Origin: Maratus speciosus
Lineage: Eukaryota > Arthropoda > Arachnida > Araneae > Salticidae
NCBI GenBank assembly: GCA_963932465.1
Contig: OZ010791.1
Coordinates: 150,271,915 to 150,335,914 of the forward strand
Direction of reading: 5' to 3'
DNA: 64,000 bases
Positions 44,788-57,783 of this stretch are shown here, piece after piece. Within the stretch, counting starts at the first letter, position 1. Every line of letters starts with the position of its first letter. Made by a program: the position numbers and the translations under genes. The notes under the pieces are model-generated. The model searched no databases. It was not told where the DNA came from and saw only the letters and a list, made by a program, of their open reading frames with translations.

Positions 44788-45159
44788 TGTCGTCTAGTGT
44801 TCATGCGATTTTGTCGTCTTGGATAATTACAGTGAAGTTAAAACAGCTGACTTACTCCTTGTTAAATAGATTTCTTCATTTGATTTCTGATTTTGACCTG
44901 ACGTTCCAAGGTCTGCAAAATAAAATAAAATGTATTGCCTGCGCTATTACTATTCCCTCTACCCCCTCTCAAAATCCACTGGCCAGGCAGCCTGGTTCCG
45001 GATGATTTCGTCATTGCACTGGACGCGATAAATGAGTAACCTCCGTGTCCGTGCTCGTACCCAAATCACTGTGATGGCGATCCATTTAATTTGGTGACGA
45101 GCTGGAAGTGCCTAAAATATTAAACACGATGACCTCTCACTGGCATCACGGAGTGACGG

Positions 45160-45218
45160 TAGCATAATGGTCATATAGTGGCGAATGTGTCATATCTCAT
45201 ATAGTGACGAAAGGGCCA
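45160..45218. repeat. Small imperfect hairpin with repeated CATATAGTG words
   Basis: CATAATGG (45171) and CCATTATG (45209) are inverted, with CATATAGTGGCG and CATATAGTGACG as direct repeats between them. Function unknown. The rest of 44788-45267 shows no gene. Confidence 0.4.
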
Positions 45219-45275
45219 TTATGTGACGATGGTCATCTTCTGACGAAGTGTTAAATTTAGACACTTTTCTCCAGA

Positions 45276-45507
45276 CAGAGTTGGCAAATTTGTAATCTCA
45301 ACTATCAGCAGTATAATTACAGGTTAATTGCATGTAACTGATTAGAGTTACATACATTCAAACACAGAAATTTTGTCAAATAATGGGATGGGATTACAGT
45401 GCTGCAAGTATTTTTTTACGGCATGTAATTTTAACTATAATTAATTACATACAATTAAACTGTAATTACATTTCAGATAATTGGAATTGCAAATTTGGCT
45501 AACTCTG
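45276..45507. mobile_element. hAT-like MITE, 232 bp
   Basis: The ends CAGAGTTGGCAAATTTG and CAAATTTGGCTAACTCTG are inverted repeats. The flanks TCTCCAGA (45268-45275) and TCTCCGGG (45508-45515) agree at six of eight positions, as expected of an aged 8-bp hAT duplication. The interior is rich in TAATTACA words. Confidence 0.7.
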
Positions 45508-45515
45508 TCTCCGGG

Positions 45516-45845
45516 AGGGATTTCTCTGGCTTCGAGGGGTTTTGACATTATTGAGTTCCGGGGAGGAAATTGCACTTTTTGACCATTGAAACACAAAATC
45601 TCAAATCTTGGACATCTTATTTCTCCGAGAATGGAATGATCCCCCCCCCCCCCTCCGCCTAAATTCAACATTGGACGAAATCTTCTTTTGGTTATGACAC
45701 TGTCATTGTTCCATTAGGATAATCCCATCGGCATCTATTCAGCTCCAGCTTTAACATCGCGCTTACTATGAAAAGGAACACTGATTTTATTTTTAAATGA
45801 AAATATCAACAAATTCTGGGACCAGTATTAAACAAAACAAGGAAA

Positions 45846-45882
<37 letters not shown>

Positions 45883-45893
45883 AAAAAAAAAAA

Positions 45894-45930
<37 letters not shown>

Positions 45931-46719
45931 CTTAATTAAAAAAAAAAATCATAATTGAATCGGAATAACATATCTATCCTTGCAAGCCAAATGAATAAAT
46001 TTGTTGCAATGATGCTGTCTATAAATATTCTGATTATGCTATTCCACTGTTTGGTTAATTGAACACTAATCGGAATGATTTTCTATTTTAAAATATTGAC
46101 AGACTTTATCAAGCAGCGATTTAAAAATAAATAAATTATTGATCGTTTGTTATTAATGTCAATTAACAAAGTTAACACGGCCAAACGTGAAACGTGATGC
46201 CCGATAATCAAGAATATGTTGTAATAAGTGATAAGTCTCTGGTGAAACACAGATAAGAGCAGTTCACGTTAAATGTCTGTTCTTTATCATAATTGAAACA
46301 CGGAACTTATTTTTGAATTACTGTTTTCTTAAGATTGTATTTAGAAACTCATAATCTAATTATCTAGCGTAAAAGAGAAAAGAAGTACTGCATGTGGAAA
46401 ACGGTGAATTATTTTTATGATTTTGAAACGATTTTTTCTGAAACTGTACTATTTCATAATAGATAAATGAATGCTTTTTTCTTTCAATAAGTTATCATCA
46501 TTGTTATCATAATTATTTTCTAGAAGATATGTTTAACATGAAAATAATTAATTGTTTCTACTTTTATAAATAATTGTTCGGCTAAACTAGGACTTTCTAT
46601 TATATTTGTTCAGTTAGATGAAACAAGACAAATGTATTGGAATAATTTTGCTCACAAATTGAATTTCATGAATAATCAATCGAAGAATTTATAATCAAAG
46701 TGGATCAAGTCCATTTTTA
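45516..46719. other. AT-rich sequence with microsatellites
   Basis: Poly-C at about 45642-45653, (CA)n at 45848-45878, then poly-A and (AAAAG)n to about 45930. No gene seen. Confidence 0.6.
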
Positions 46720-49700
46720 GGGCTCCGTACTTAAAAAGTGAAAACGGAACCATTATAAGATCACTCCTGTGTCTGTCCGTCTGTCTGTCTGTCACAGCCA
46801 TTTTACTCGTAAACTATGGAACGGGGAAAGTTCAAATTCGGGGAAGTAATAAAGACTATTGACCCACATATTTTCATATTAATAAACATTCATAAATATA
46901 TTTAGTAAAAAAAGTAGAGGGGCTAATTATGCTACTTGAAAAAAAAAAAAATCTTTTCTTTGTATATCATGTGGGGTATCCTGTGGAAGCTTTTGTAACG
47001 CTGAACTCAAAAATACATTCTTTTTAATTTTAGGTATTATATTTTCAAAGATATTGTTGAAATTTTTGTACCGCAGAAAATTGTCCCCCCTCCCCCCCCC
47101 CCCATCTAATTCCGAATCTTCTGAAACTAAAATTATGAAAAAATTAGAGGTAGTAGACGTTAATATAAACCTTGCCGGAAAATTATAGCGATTACCCTAG
47201 GTCACATAGTTTTTGAGTAATTAGCATTTTTCTGTTATCACAAATTTCGATTTACGGGCATTTAGAAAATTGTTGAGCATCGCTGAATATATCTATCGTT
47301 GCAGAAGAATAAAAGCATTGTTGATAATGATTTTCGAAAAAAATCATCGGTAATTAGCCGAGATATTAACCCTTAAAGGTACGGTCAGTTTGGACATACA
47401 CAAGGACAGGGGTGGGGTACTCTATGCCTAGTTAACAACTTTTAATGATATATATGTGTAATGCAATGTCCAGTAACAGCATAAAAGCAATAGACGTCAA
47501 ATTGTTAAAAACATATTAATTTAAGGGGTCTCGGTGCTCTAAAAAGTGAAAAAAATGAAAAAAAAGACCATTTTCAACATTTAATGTCTTAAAATGTATG
47601 TGATTTTAAAACACAATTTTAATTGGGATGAAAGATATAAGTATATTCTTTCGTTTCATGTATTTAAAAAATTGCAAGATACAGAATTAGTATTTATAGG
47701 GGGCTCGAAAGTGTTAGACATTTGTCGAACAAAAAATTGGCATAACAGTTTACGCGCAGGATTACAAAATAAATATTGCAAATAGAATGAAAATTTTGGT
47801 GCTTACTTATACTTCAGATTGTAATAATTTCCCTGAACTTAAATAAATTTGTATTTAAAGCATTTTTATATTTTTAATGCAGTGTTGCATTTAGCTAATA
47901 CAAAATTTTGAAAATTTCAACAGTAAAATCACCTAAAAAAATATTTTTTTGAACAATAAAAAGGAAATTTTAGGTTCAGTTTATACAGACTAACATGAAA
48001 TATATGTTTTGAAAATTTCGTGAAAAAATATTCAGAAGTTTTTTAGGTATCCTGCGCGTTATGCCCAAAAAACGCCATTTGGAAAATAATGACTTTAAAG
48101 TTTCGGAAACGCCGCTTCAGCTATTGAGCGGGTATAATTCTAAAAGTCAAAACTTCTGTTCTAATAGGAATTTCAAGGAAACAATTATATCGAAATATTC
48201 AGAAAAGATAAGAGTTTAACATCTAAAAAAATTAAAATTTCTTAAATTTTGAAGCTTTAAGAGCCCTGCGACCACTTAATCCTTTCCGGCACGGAGTAAT
48301 TCTATTTATAAACTTATGAAATAATGAACTGACACCAGAATTTATAAACGAATTTATTAGAAAATGTGAACTTGCTTATTTTCACGTACATGATAAAAGG
48401 AAAATTTTAATTAAATATTCTTGGTGCCGTTTGTCTGTTTTGGAATTAAAATTAGGTGTCCGTTATTTAAAGGCATCGACCTCTAAAGATTTAATTAGAA
48501 TGAATCGCATAAATACTGTGGGATTCGCGGTAGTTTGCATTGATTGTATCTCTCAATACGCCTCGGGTGACTTTAAAAGTTAATTAAACACCTATCTGGA
48601 AAAACGCGGCACTGACCAAGGCGGCGTTGCAACTTTGAGACCTCAATTCGAAGCGCGCTTAGCGCAATGCCAAATTTAAACTTTGAACAAAGGTTTTGTT
48701 TTAGCTACACTGTAGAAATAAAGGTTATTGCGCTGAATTTAGTTTCATGAAATGCCAAATGAAGTTTAACTATGCACTGCTTTTTTTTTTGTCAGTACCG
48801 AATTAAGTTCATCATAAACAGATTAAGATAATATTAAAAAAGAGTTATACGAATAGCTATATTTGATATTATTTAGGTTCCATATCTCTTTTACCTTTCA
48901 TGGTATACCCATTTACACTTTTCTAATATATACATGTGAAGGTAGAAACCCCCCACACTTGAAATTAGAGAATATGGCCCAGATGTACAAGTGGAGTACA
49001 TTGGGATGTCTCACAAAAACCCTATTTGTGAGCTCTAATCCCCTTGACTGCAAACAGATCCAACAAAGTAAAGATGAAAATTTTATTGAAGGAATGTTGA
49101 CATAATATACTGATGGGGTGGGCCGCTTAGAAAAAGCGTGTCTTACACAGTCAGAGTATCAGGCCGAATGATACATTTACATATCGAATGCACGCCACAT
49201 CCACTGGAATACCAAGCCAATATGAGAGTTACGCAAACGCCAAATTATCCGTTGCATAGAAAAACAATTGGAGAGAATTTAAATTATTGGCGAATAAACT
49301 GATAAAGACAAAATTGTGAAAATAACTTCAAGCAACCCTACCAAAACATTAACAATACGTAAAATTTATTTATCTTATAGATGTCAAATATAATTGTATG
49401 ATTAAATTTATTGCCTGAGTTAAAATGCAAGAAATGGATAAAAACGCTTTGTTAATAAAAAATGATCGCTTTCTTTTATAAACAAAGCAAAGGAAAATTA
49501 CCCACATAAATATTGTAACTAAAATAGATTAGTATTAAATTAATATCGAAATGACAGAATGTAATTATCGTAAATCAAGTATAATTTAAGCTGTTGACTT
49601 GCAGATATAAAATAGCGAAATCAAAATGATAATGAATCATTTCGTTAAAAAGACATGTTTATTATTTAATGTTTTACTTCCGCATGAAAGATACGAGAAA

Positions 49701-49970
49701 TAAGCCTGAAATTACTTTTTAACAAATCCATTTATGACTGACTGAATACATGGAAAGAAAAAGAAAACATTATGTTAAAAAAAGAATAAAAAGGACAATA
49801 TATGATGATTGCATCATCATAATACAGTTATACCCAACCCTACGTTGTATAGTTTTTTACAAAGTCTTAGTATTCTTTTAGCAACGTTTTCTTTTTTTAT
49901 AATACAATTACAAATTCATATATTTATTCTACGGAACCCTCTGTACGCGAGTAATGCTCGCACTTGACCG
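46720..49970 (+). mobile_element. Possible 3.2 kb element with GGGYTCCGTAC-type ends
   Basis: The left end AGGGCTCCGTACTTAAAAAG continues AAAACGGAACC, then GTCTGTCTGTCTGTC. The right end TACGGAACCCTCTGTACGCG is followed by a hairpin GCGAGTAATGCTCGC and CACTTGACCG. A GGGTTCCGTAC start with a GTCTGTC run, and a GCGAG-hairpin-CTCGC finish, is a combination I recall from dispersed insect repeats. A 3-prime hairpin is also a Helitron feature, but the CTRR end is not clear. The interior is AT-rich and non-coding and holds a piggyBac-like fragment at 48280-48474. The two ends might be unrelated. Confidence 0.35.
48280..48474 (-). mobile_element. Short piggyBac-like MITE, right-truncated
   Basis: Starts TCCTTTCCGGCACGG after TTAA (48276-48279) and contains ATTCTTGGTGCCG and GGAATTAAAATTAGGTG, matching the reverse of 42535-42746. 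The far end with its TTAA is absent. Confidence 0.65.
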
Positions 49971-50419
49971 TTTATTTTCGTTCAAATGAGTTTGGGATGA
50001 ATTATTTTTCTATAGACAATAATTTGTTCGATGCTGTAACAAACCAAGTCCTACATGTTGAAAGTGCAAGCAACAAATGACGCTATTCTCTTATGATTAT
50101 GACTGAAATGCACAAGAGCTCCTTTCTATAAGTTGGTTCTGAATTATCATCCTTCTGTTAAAATTATAGCTTTAATTTAAAAACCACTATAATAAAAACC
50201 CTTCAAAACTTAGATCGAATTTTCACATAAAATTAATTCAAATAGATCCATCATAGAAGCTCATTGATTTAAAAATATACTAATTTATTTTTCGCTAGCA
50301 ATAAATAGGTTCACCAACTTTCAATGTGGATTAACTTATAAAAAATAACCGCCTAAAGTTAATCCTAATTGTGGCCTGACTTTCAGTAATATAAGGTGTT
50401 TAATTATTTCAAATTTTAT

Positions 50420-50859
50420 AATCTGTTCTCACCTGCTCTGCTCAACTAGCGCAAAATGTTTTGATACATTTACAAATTCATTTTTTAACAGAAAGATATA
50501 AATTTGGAAGGCCTGACTATGGAATCGATTTGGAATCGAACTGTGTTTTCCATTTTTTTGTTAAATAAATTACCTATTGAGTTATAAGCGATTTTGATCA
50601 ATTGACAAAGACGTTTTTCGCCATTTCTTGAGTGATTATTCTTTTTTCGCGCGGAAATTCGGTTCAAAACGTCCATTTTGACACTATTTTCTGAAAGATG
50701 TATTGCGTTTGCAAAAAAAAAAAAAAAAAAAAAAAAATGGAAAAACAGTTCGATTACGTAGTTTCTGAACAACAACACCTGCTAGTTTCATGCATTTCCG
50801 AACAAAAATAAATTAAAACTTATGTCATTAATTTGCCCTTTTGGATTTGAGAATAAGCC
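50420..50859 (-). mobile_element. Family A MITE, copy A11
   Basis: A near full-length copy with left end TCTGTTCTCACCTGCTCTGC and right end GATTTGAGAATAAGCC before TTAA (50860-50863). It has an A run at 50714-50736. The left TTAA is not recognisable. Confidence 0.8.
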
Positions 50860-50863
50860 TTAA

Positions 50864-52656
50864 GGGTGCTGATCACTTGCAATCCCGTTTTTCGTTCTCC
50901 ATGTAAACCTATGGGAATATTTTTTCTCACTTTTCTAAGGATATCTCATGAAAAAATTAAGATTTTTGAATTTTGTTTTCTGTATGCAATTCTTAAAACT
51001 TGCCACTATTCATCCTAGTTTTCATTTTATATTAAAAATAATTTTAAATATTTGATTTTACGTAAAATACTCGGAGCATGACCAAAAAATTTTCTAGCTC
51101 TCATTAAACTGTAAATTCTGGCAGTTCTATTAGGTCGTTTGGAAATTTAAAAAAACACGAAAAAATGTACAGTTTCTAATTTATCCATTGATATAAAGAT
51201 ATTTCATTTCAATTAATTAGGGAGGGAGCTATAATTAAAACAAAATGCATATATGTATATTCTGATCAGTCCATTGCCTACCCCCTCGACACAATCCATC
51301 ACTCCATGGGGAGGGACACCCCGCCGCGTTTGCTCGGACTCCGGGGTAATAAAAGTTGGGTCGGGGAAATAGTTAAAGGGGGTAGAAATAGGTAAGAGAT
51401 ATGGAAGTTTTCAAAGTCAATTTAGCAGGCCTTGATTACCGAACAGGCACGTTTAGCTTCTGCTTCCCTCAGAAAATTTTGAAGGGACTCGAAATTGAAA
51501 AAACAGAATTCGAAACTGAGAAAACAGGCGGCCCCAAATGTTATATTAAATTAATTCCATTCAAAAATTGTATATATATGTGTGTGTGTGTGTTTGTAAT
51601 GCGCGCGTGTGTGTATTTATAAGTGTTTCATGAAAATATCTTTCATAACACATTAATTTTTCATATACATAATACACCAGTAGTTTAAACCACATGATCA
51701 CAATTCTTCAGTTTGTCCATTATTTTAGATGTATGTTTATTTTACACATTGAATTTGAACAATATTGAACTTGATTTGTATGCACAACATAAAATATTAG
51801 TAACTTAAACTACTGCTAAAATTGAAAGAAATATTTCAAAATATTGATATTTTATATTGAGCATACATGATGAATTTAACATTTTTATGTCAATACTATG
51901 CAAAATTATTTTTCCATATTTTTCTTGATTGCGTCCAATTTTCCTGTTCATAGTATATATAAGAGAATATAAAAAGTTGTTTTATTAGCTAAATGTGTTT
52001 AATTTTAATTTAAACCTTTTATAGCTATATGTGCACTCAAATAAGCCACTCTTTGGTGTAATATTTATAGCATTGGTGAGTTACAATTTAGAAAACCCTT
52101 CTGGTATAACCCTTCTAGGGGGCATCGAAATGAAGCTGTACTTCCCATAGCTTCAGAGGTCGGGCCCTGCTTGGAAGTGCATTTAATTTTCAGGAATCGT
52201 AATTTTATAACCAAAATTTCTTTCCATGCTTTTAAACTGAATATTTTAAATCTTTATGTAGTTCATTTCAATAATTTTCCAATGAGTTTTATTATAGTTT
52301 TTCATAATTGTTCACGTTTTAAGTTCTTATATTCAATTTTAGATTATTTATATTAGCTATGTAGCTAAGTTATAACGGAAAAATACATCAAATTGCATTT
52401 AACAATAAAAAAAATCTTAATTCTCATTACTCTTATTTTTAGAGTAATAATTTTAATTTAAACTGCTTATGTTTTTTCTTTTTTTTCTTTCTTTTTTTTT
52501 TTTCTTTTTTTTTCACAAAATATTTTTTAAAAAGGTGAATTAAAGTTTTTCACCTATGTCAAAGTATTAATTTAGAATTAGTATTCGTTTCTTTAAATAT
52601 AAATCAAGGAGTTTCAAGAATCAAAACAAAATACCTCAAGAATCAAAAGCCTTTTT
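50864..52656. other. Mostly AT-rich sequence; small GC-richer block at 51280-51540
   Basis: The block at 51280-51540 contains TAATAAAAG (51345), a strong-looking donor word GGTAAGAG (51390) and a 73-codon frame (51401-51622) whose end runs into a (GT)n tract. No family is recognised. The rest is AT-rich with T tracts near 52470-52515. Confidence 0.3.
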
Positions 52657-52660
52657 TTAG

Positions 52661-52858
52661 TCCTTTCGAGACGGCATCCCTTGCACAAATTTTATTTGGA
52701 TGGCACCGCTTTTTTTAAAATAGTTCCCTTTACTTGTAAAATACCAAACAATACTGTAATTAAAAAGGACAAAAAAATAATTTATTAATGAAAAAAACAG
52801 ATTCCACATGAACTGAACCTTTTGATGATGCATATATGCATCACCCGTCCCGAAAGGG
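52661..52858 (+). mobile_element. Short piggyBac-like MITE flanked by TTAG
   Basis: A 198 bp sister of 5822-6017, with ends TCCTTTCGAGACGGCA and CGTCCCGAAAGGG and the GATGCATATATGCATC palindrome. Both flanks read TTAG (52657-52660 and 52859-52862), not TTAA. Confidence 0.75.
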
Positions 52859-53186
52859 TTAGTATAGGGTAGCAATTTCTTAAATACAGTATTTGCGCAT
52901 TCAATTCAAATGGCGAGGAGTTCCGGCATGTAGCAGTAGATTTTTAGAAGACTGTTTACAATTCGTTATTTCCAAATAATATAGTATTTCAAACTCAGTG
53001 TGCAGGAAGAAAAGGAAAGGAGGGGTGTGGGGTAAACATTTTGGAAGGGGTAGGGATATAGTGGGAGAGTAGAAAAATAAATAAATAAATAAATAAAAAT
53101 GAGGAGTGACGAGTTTTAAGAGTGATTTTGCCTGAATTAAATTTCAGCTTTATATATTACGCGCATAAAAATATATATGTAATATA

Positions 53187-53375
53187 CAGGGCTGTACAAA
53201 AGAATTCAAGTACGTTTCTGCCTATTGGTAGTGAATTTTTAACTGTGTTATGCGTTTTCTTATTATACTAAATTTTAGCAGACTGTGTAGAATATGTAAC
53301 AGATATATGGGCCATATACAGAGCTGCAGAGACGAATTAAAGTACCTTTCCGACTGTGGACGGTAATTACAGATG
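53187..53375 (+). repeat. Direct repeat pair, about 140 bp apart
   Basis: AGGGCTGTACAAAAGAATTC with AAGTACGTTTCTGCCTATTGG (53189 on), and AGAGCTGCAGAGACGAATT with AAAGTACCTTTCCGACTG (53319 on), are diverged copies. The GGGCTGTACA word matches the family F end, so this may be an old fragment. The rest of 52863-54143 is AT-rich, with no gene seen. Confidence 0.4.
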
Positions 53376-54143
53376 TCCGATTTTCAAATGCGCTATTTCT
53401 AAAATGTTTTCTTGGTTATCATCTTATTTACATTATTAAACGGCGAAGTCTTGATAAAGCATTTTGGAAGTGTTGGAAAGTGTTTTATAATCTATGCTTG
53501 GTGCATGATTTTTCTTTCCTATTATTTATTTATTATTTTTTCTTTTAGTACTAAAATTATACTCTGATATTTATTTTTTAATTGAATATACATATATAAA
53601 GTGTGTGCGATTTACAGAAATAAATTTTGATTAATTATTATGTATTCGCTGACCTGCCAGTTGTTGCCTTGGGCCATGATAATTATTTCAAACATGCCAA
53701 AATCAGTGTTGAAGGATTTTATATTTTAAAATGAAAATCTTTACAAACGACCATCATGGTGGAGGACCCAGTGCCTTCGGCTGCGTACACGGGAGGTGCT
53801 ATACAGCTCGTCGATAGTGAACACACTGTATATGCTGCGTCAGGCTATCACACTCAACTTTTTTCTTTTTTGTTTCCTTTTTGAGCATTTTAAAATTTTA
53901 TGAAAGATGCAATATGTACGATTAAGTTATCTACTTATGTAAATAAGAAAAAAATTTAATTTTTATGTATAATCAAAATGTATATGATATATGTCGATTT
54001 TGTAAATGAATTTAGTGTTCAAAGCATACATTTTTCATCTGTTACGCTCCATATATTTCCTTTTATATTTTGTTTGTTTTATTTTCTATCTGAAATTTTG
54101 CTGTTATATAATCGAGAATTAAAAAAATACGTAAATATCTTAG

Positions 54144-56026
54144 GGGCTGTACATATATAACGATATCACTTTAGAAGGAGGGGGACTCTGGCATTTGATA
54201 TCGTCCCAGTGGCAGAAAGTTTTGTAGCTGTCTGCGACAAGCTTTTAAAATTTCATAATCTTTCTGCAAATTTTGCATGTCATTTTAATGAATAAATAAT
54301 AAATTAAACTAGGAATTTTTTATCATTCTTTTTAAAACATGGTAAGCATGATGCATTCTCATTAATTATGCTTATAACTTTTCATCATCTAACTTCTTGT
54401 AGAATTTCTAAAAAGTGGAGGATAAGCAGAACCACACATAGGCAATAACGATGCTTTTAAAAACCTTTGGAAGCTTCAGAGGCCTCAAGCGCAAAAAGCA
54501 CTGAGTTTTTTCTAAAACCCTTGAATGAAAAAAAAAAAATTTCCGATCCTTTGACAAAACTTGTGTTTTTTCGCGCACTTCTGATGAAATTCGCGTTTTC
54601 CCCCCGACCCTTTGACGAATTTTCCGTTTTTTCCGCGATCCCTTAACAAAATTCGCATTTTTTTCTGCGGTCTTTTGAGGAAATTATTATTATTATTATT
54701 TTTTTTATTTTTTGTAATTTTTTGGTGATATTCACATTTTTTTCACGGCTTTATGATGAATTTCTCTTTTTTGCCGCAATTTTTGGACGAAATTTGTTTT
54801 TTTCCATAATTCCTTGACAAAATTCGAATTTTTCTATTCTGCGCCCTTTTGAGAAAATTATTATTATTTTTTTTTGTAATTCTTCGGTGAAATTCACGTT
54901 TTTTCCATAGCTTTTTGACAAATTTCGCGTTTTTCCCGATATTTTTGGACGAAATTTGAGGGGATTTTTTGCGATCTTTTGACAATATTCGCGTTTTTTC
55001 CATAATCCTATGACGAAATTCACGTTTGTTCCGCGATTCTTTGACGAAATTCGTACTTTCCGTGATCTTTTGATGAAAGTTGCGTTTTTTCATGATCCTC
55101 TGACGTAATTCGCATTTTCCGCGATCTTTTGATGGAATTTGCATTGTGTCCGCGATCCTTTAACGAAATTTGCGTTTTGTTCGCAATCCTTTGACAAAAT
55201 TCGCGTTTGTTTCACGATCCCTTGACGAAATGTGCGTTTATTTCACGATTATTTGACGAAATTTGCGTTTGTTTCACTATCTTTTACCGAAATTCGCGAT
55301 TTTTACGCGATCTTTTACAGAAATTTGTGTCTTTTAGGCCATTTTTTTTTTGCCAAAATTCGCGTTTTTTACCCGATCTTTTGCCGAAATTTACGCCATT
55401 AACACGATCTTTTGCCACAATTTGCGCTTTTTACGCGATCTTTGGCCGAAATTCGCGCTTTTTACGCAATCTTTTGCCAAAATCACGTTTTTTACACGAT
55501 ATTTTGCTAAAATTCACTTTTTATGCGATCTTTTGCCAAAATTCACGCCATTAACACGATCTTTTGCCGAAATTTGCGCTTTTTGCGCTATCTTTTGCCG
55601 AAATTCACGCTTTTTATACGATTTTTTGCCAAAATTCATTCTTTTTACGCGATCTTTTGGGGAAATTTACGCTTTTTATACGATCGTTTGACGAAATTCG
55701 CACTTTCTACGCGATCTTTTGGCGAAATTCGCGCTTTTTACGCGATCTAACGCCAAAATTCACGATTTTTGCGCGATCTTTTGCCAAAATTCAAAATTTT
55801 TATGCGATATTTTGCCAAAATTGACGTTTCATTCGCGGGAAAAAATTGTCCAAAAGTTGCGGACACTTTTTTAAATTGATTTCATTAGTGCACACAATAA
55901 TTGTCCGCAAAAGATTATTTTTGTCCGCGACTATGTCGCCGTGTCGCGTTGTTACTGCCGCTGGAGATATCGTAAGGTACCTGTAGGAGGTGTTGTCTTT
56001 TGATAATCTTTATCATTTTTTATCCA

Positions 56027-56062
<36 letters not shown>

Positions 56063-56698
56063 ATCAAAATAGTCTTTTAACTTTTTGCTTAGTCCGCTAT
56101 CTATCTTTATGAAAGTACAAAGTTGTTACTAAAACAAATTAAATAATTATAAAATAATTTTATTCTAAAATATGGAAAATACCAACGTTTGGCATTCCTA
56201 CTCTTCTGCCATATGAGCATATAATGCGTTGTTAGAGTAACCAGGTTCGAAATTATACTTGTTTTTTTACTCGTAAAAAAATGGGGAAGAATACTGGCCA
56301 GTTGTTTTGTTGATAAGAACTTACTTCTGCTTACTCTTTTCCCATACAGGGAGCAAGTTGCAGGAAAATGTATTATGTAATAAAAAGCTATTATTAAACA
56401 CTTTTATGTAATATTTCCTTAAAATGTTTTTTGGTATAAAGCTATTTCATGTTTAATAGTACTTTATTGACTTTTCTTCATTAAAATCAGAAAAATATGT
56501 GAATAATAAATGTATAATATCGCTGCAAACGTATGAAAAGAAAAAGGAAGAAAAAATTGTAAAAATATAAAGAATTCTTAGACATTGATAACGATTGGGG
56601 GGAGGGGGGGCTCGAGGAATGATAACGTATGATATTGTAAAGGGGGGAAGAGGTCCACAATTCCCCTAAATTTGATAACGTTATATATGTACAGCCCT
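54144..56698 (+). mobile_element. Family F element F2 with a minisatellite inside
   Basis: The ends GGGGCTGTACATATATAACG and (inverted) CGTTATATATGTACAGCCCT lie between TTA trinucleotides (54141-54143 approximately and 56699-56701). A 3-bp TTA duplication fits PIF/Harbinger. The right 0.75 kb aligns with F1 (21853-22769); the left 1.3 kb is the 31 bp minisatellite. No transposase is encoded. Confidence 0.7.
54540..55835. repeat. 31-bp minisatellite, about 40 diverged units
   Basis: The unit is approximately CGAAATTCGCG, then TTTTTACGCGATCTTTTGC, with variants (TTTTTTCCGCGATCCTTTGA on the left side). Since 31 is not a multiple of three, the units cycle through the frames. Open frames arise on both strands (54743-55144 minus, 55207-55824 plus) and encode only FFTRSFAEIYA-like repeats. 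Confidence 0.9.
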
Positions 56699-56701
56699 TT
56701 A

Positions 56702-57781
56702 CAAACAAATTCTTTGTTGTAAAATTTGTTTATGAATTTGTGAAGTATTTTGAATAATACTTTTGCAGCTTTTATGTGGTAATATTACTATAAATTATTT
56801 AGTTTAAACTAAACTCGTAATATCTAATTATTATAATATAGTATTATAATATATAGTACATTATTCCTGGTATTTTAATTGTTTGAAGAGCATTATATAT
56901 AGATAGATATATGCTGAATTTAATATTTAATTTGTAATATACATAATCTAGGATTTATTTGTACATAATACTGCATTTTTCAGTGATATTTATTATTATT
57001 ATTTTTAAATCAAGATTTTGTTTTTCTTTCATGTTTTACAGAAAAAATTTCAATGATCAAAAATTGTATGGTAATAAAAAGTGAGCTTTATTTTATTAGA
57101 AAGTAGGTATAAATAAACATTATGCAATCATTCAATGTATCCAAGTATATTTCAATTATGATATTCTTGACAAATTTTATTCCAAAGCATAGTTTTAACA
57201 ATAAATGAAATTCTAAAAAAATAGAGAATGAATAAATAAAAAAAGATAAATAAATGGATTCCGTTATGTATTGTTGTACACCATTACAAATAAATCAGTT
57301 TTGCTTTTCATGCAATCTTTCGGAAAAAATTTCTGCGAGAAAATTATAAAAATGTTTGTTATGTGTAAATAAGGCCATGAAATTCTGAGATGATACCTTT
57401 TTTTTTAATCACCCATGTATTTTTCCTGAAATTTTGTAATTTGCGCAAAATTTTTGCAGTTATATATTATGCAGCATGTATATTGATCTATATTGAATAT
57501 TGTATCTTTAAATTGAATAGATGACAATGCCAGAATGAACTGAAAATTAATTATATGTATTGAGCTTAGCAATTTTGGATATTTGTTAATAGTGTAAATT
57601 TTATTGAAAGATCATCAAAAGTAAAAAAAGGAAAGAAAAGAATTTGATAAAATATGTGAAAGATATCTATGAATCTTCCTAATGGATGAGAAAACTCTAC
57701 TATGGTATATCTTGAGTAATTAATGCTTTTTAAATAACTTTTAATCCTAAGTTTTAATCTACATAAAAAATGTGCTTTATT
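56702..57781. other. AT-rich sequence, no gene seen
   Basis: No repeat ends or coding signal recognised. Confidence 0.5.
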
Positions 57782-57783
57782 TA

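Noticed and set aside
54743..55824. Open frames on both strands resembling a repeat protein
   Set aside because: A 31-bp minisatellite generates them. Frames shift with each unit and both strands are equally open.
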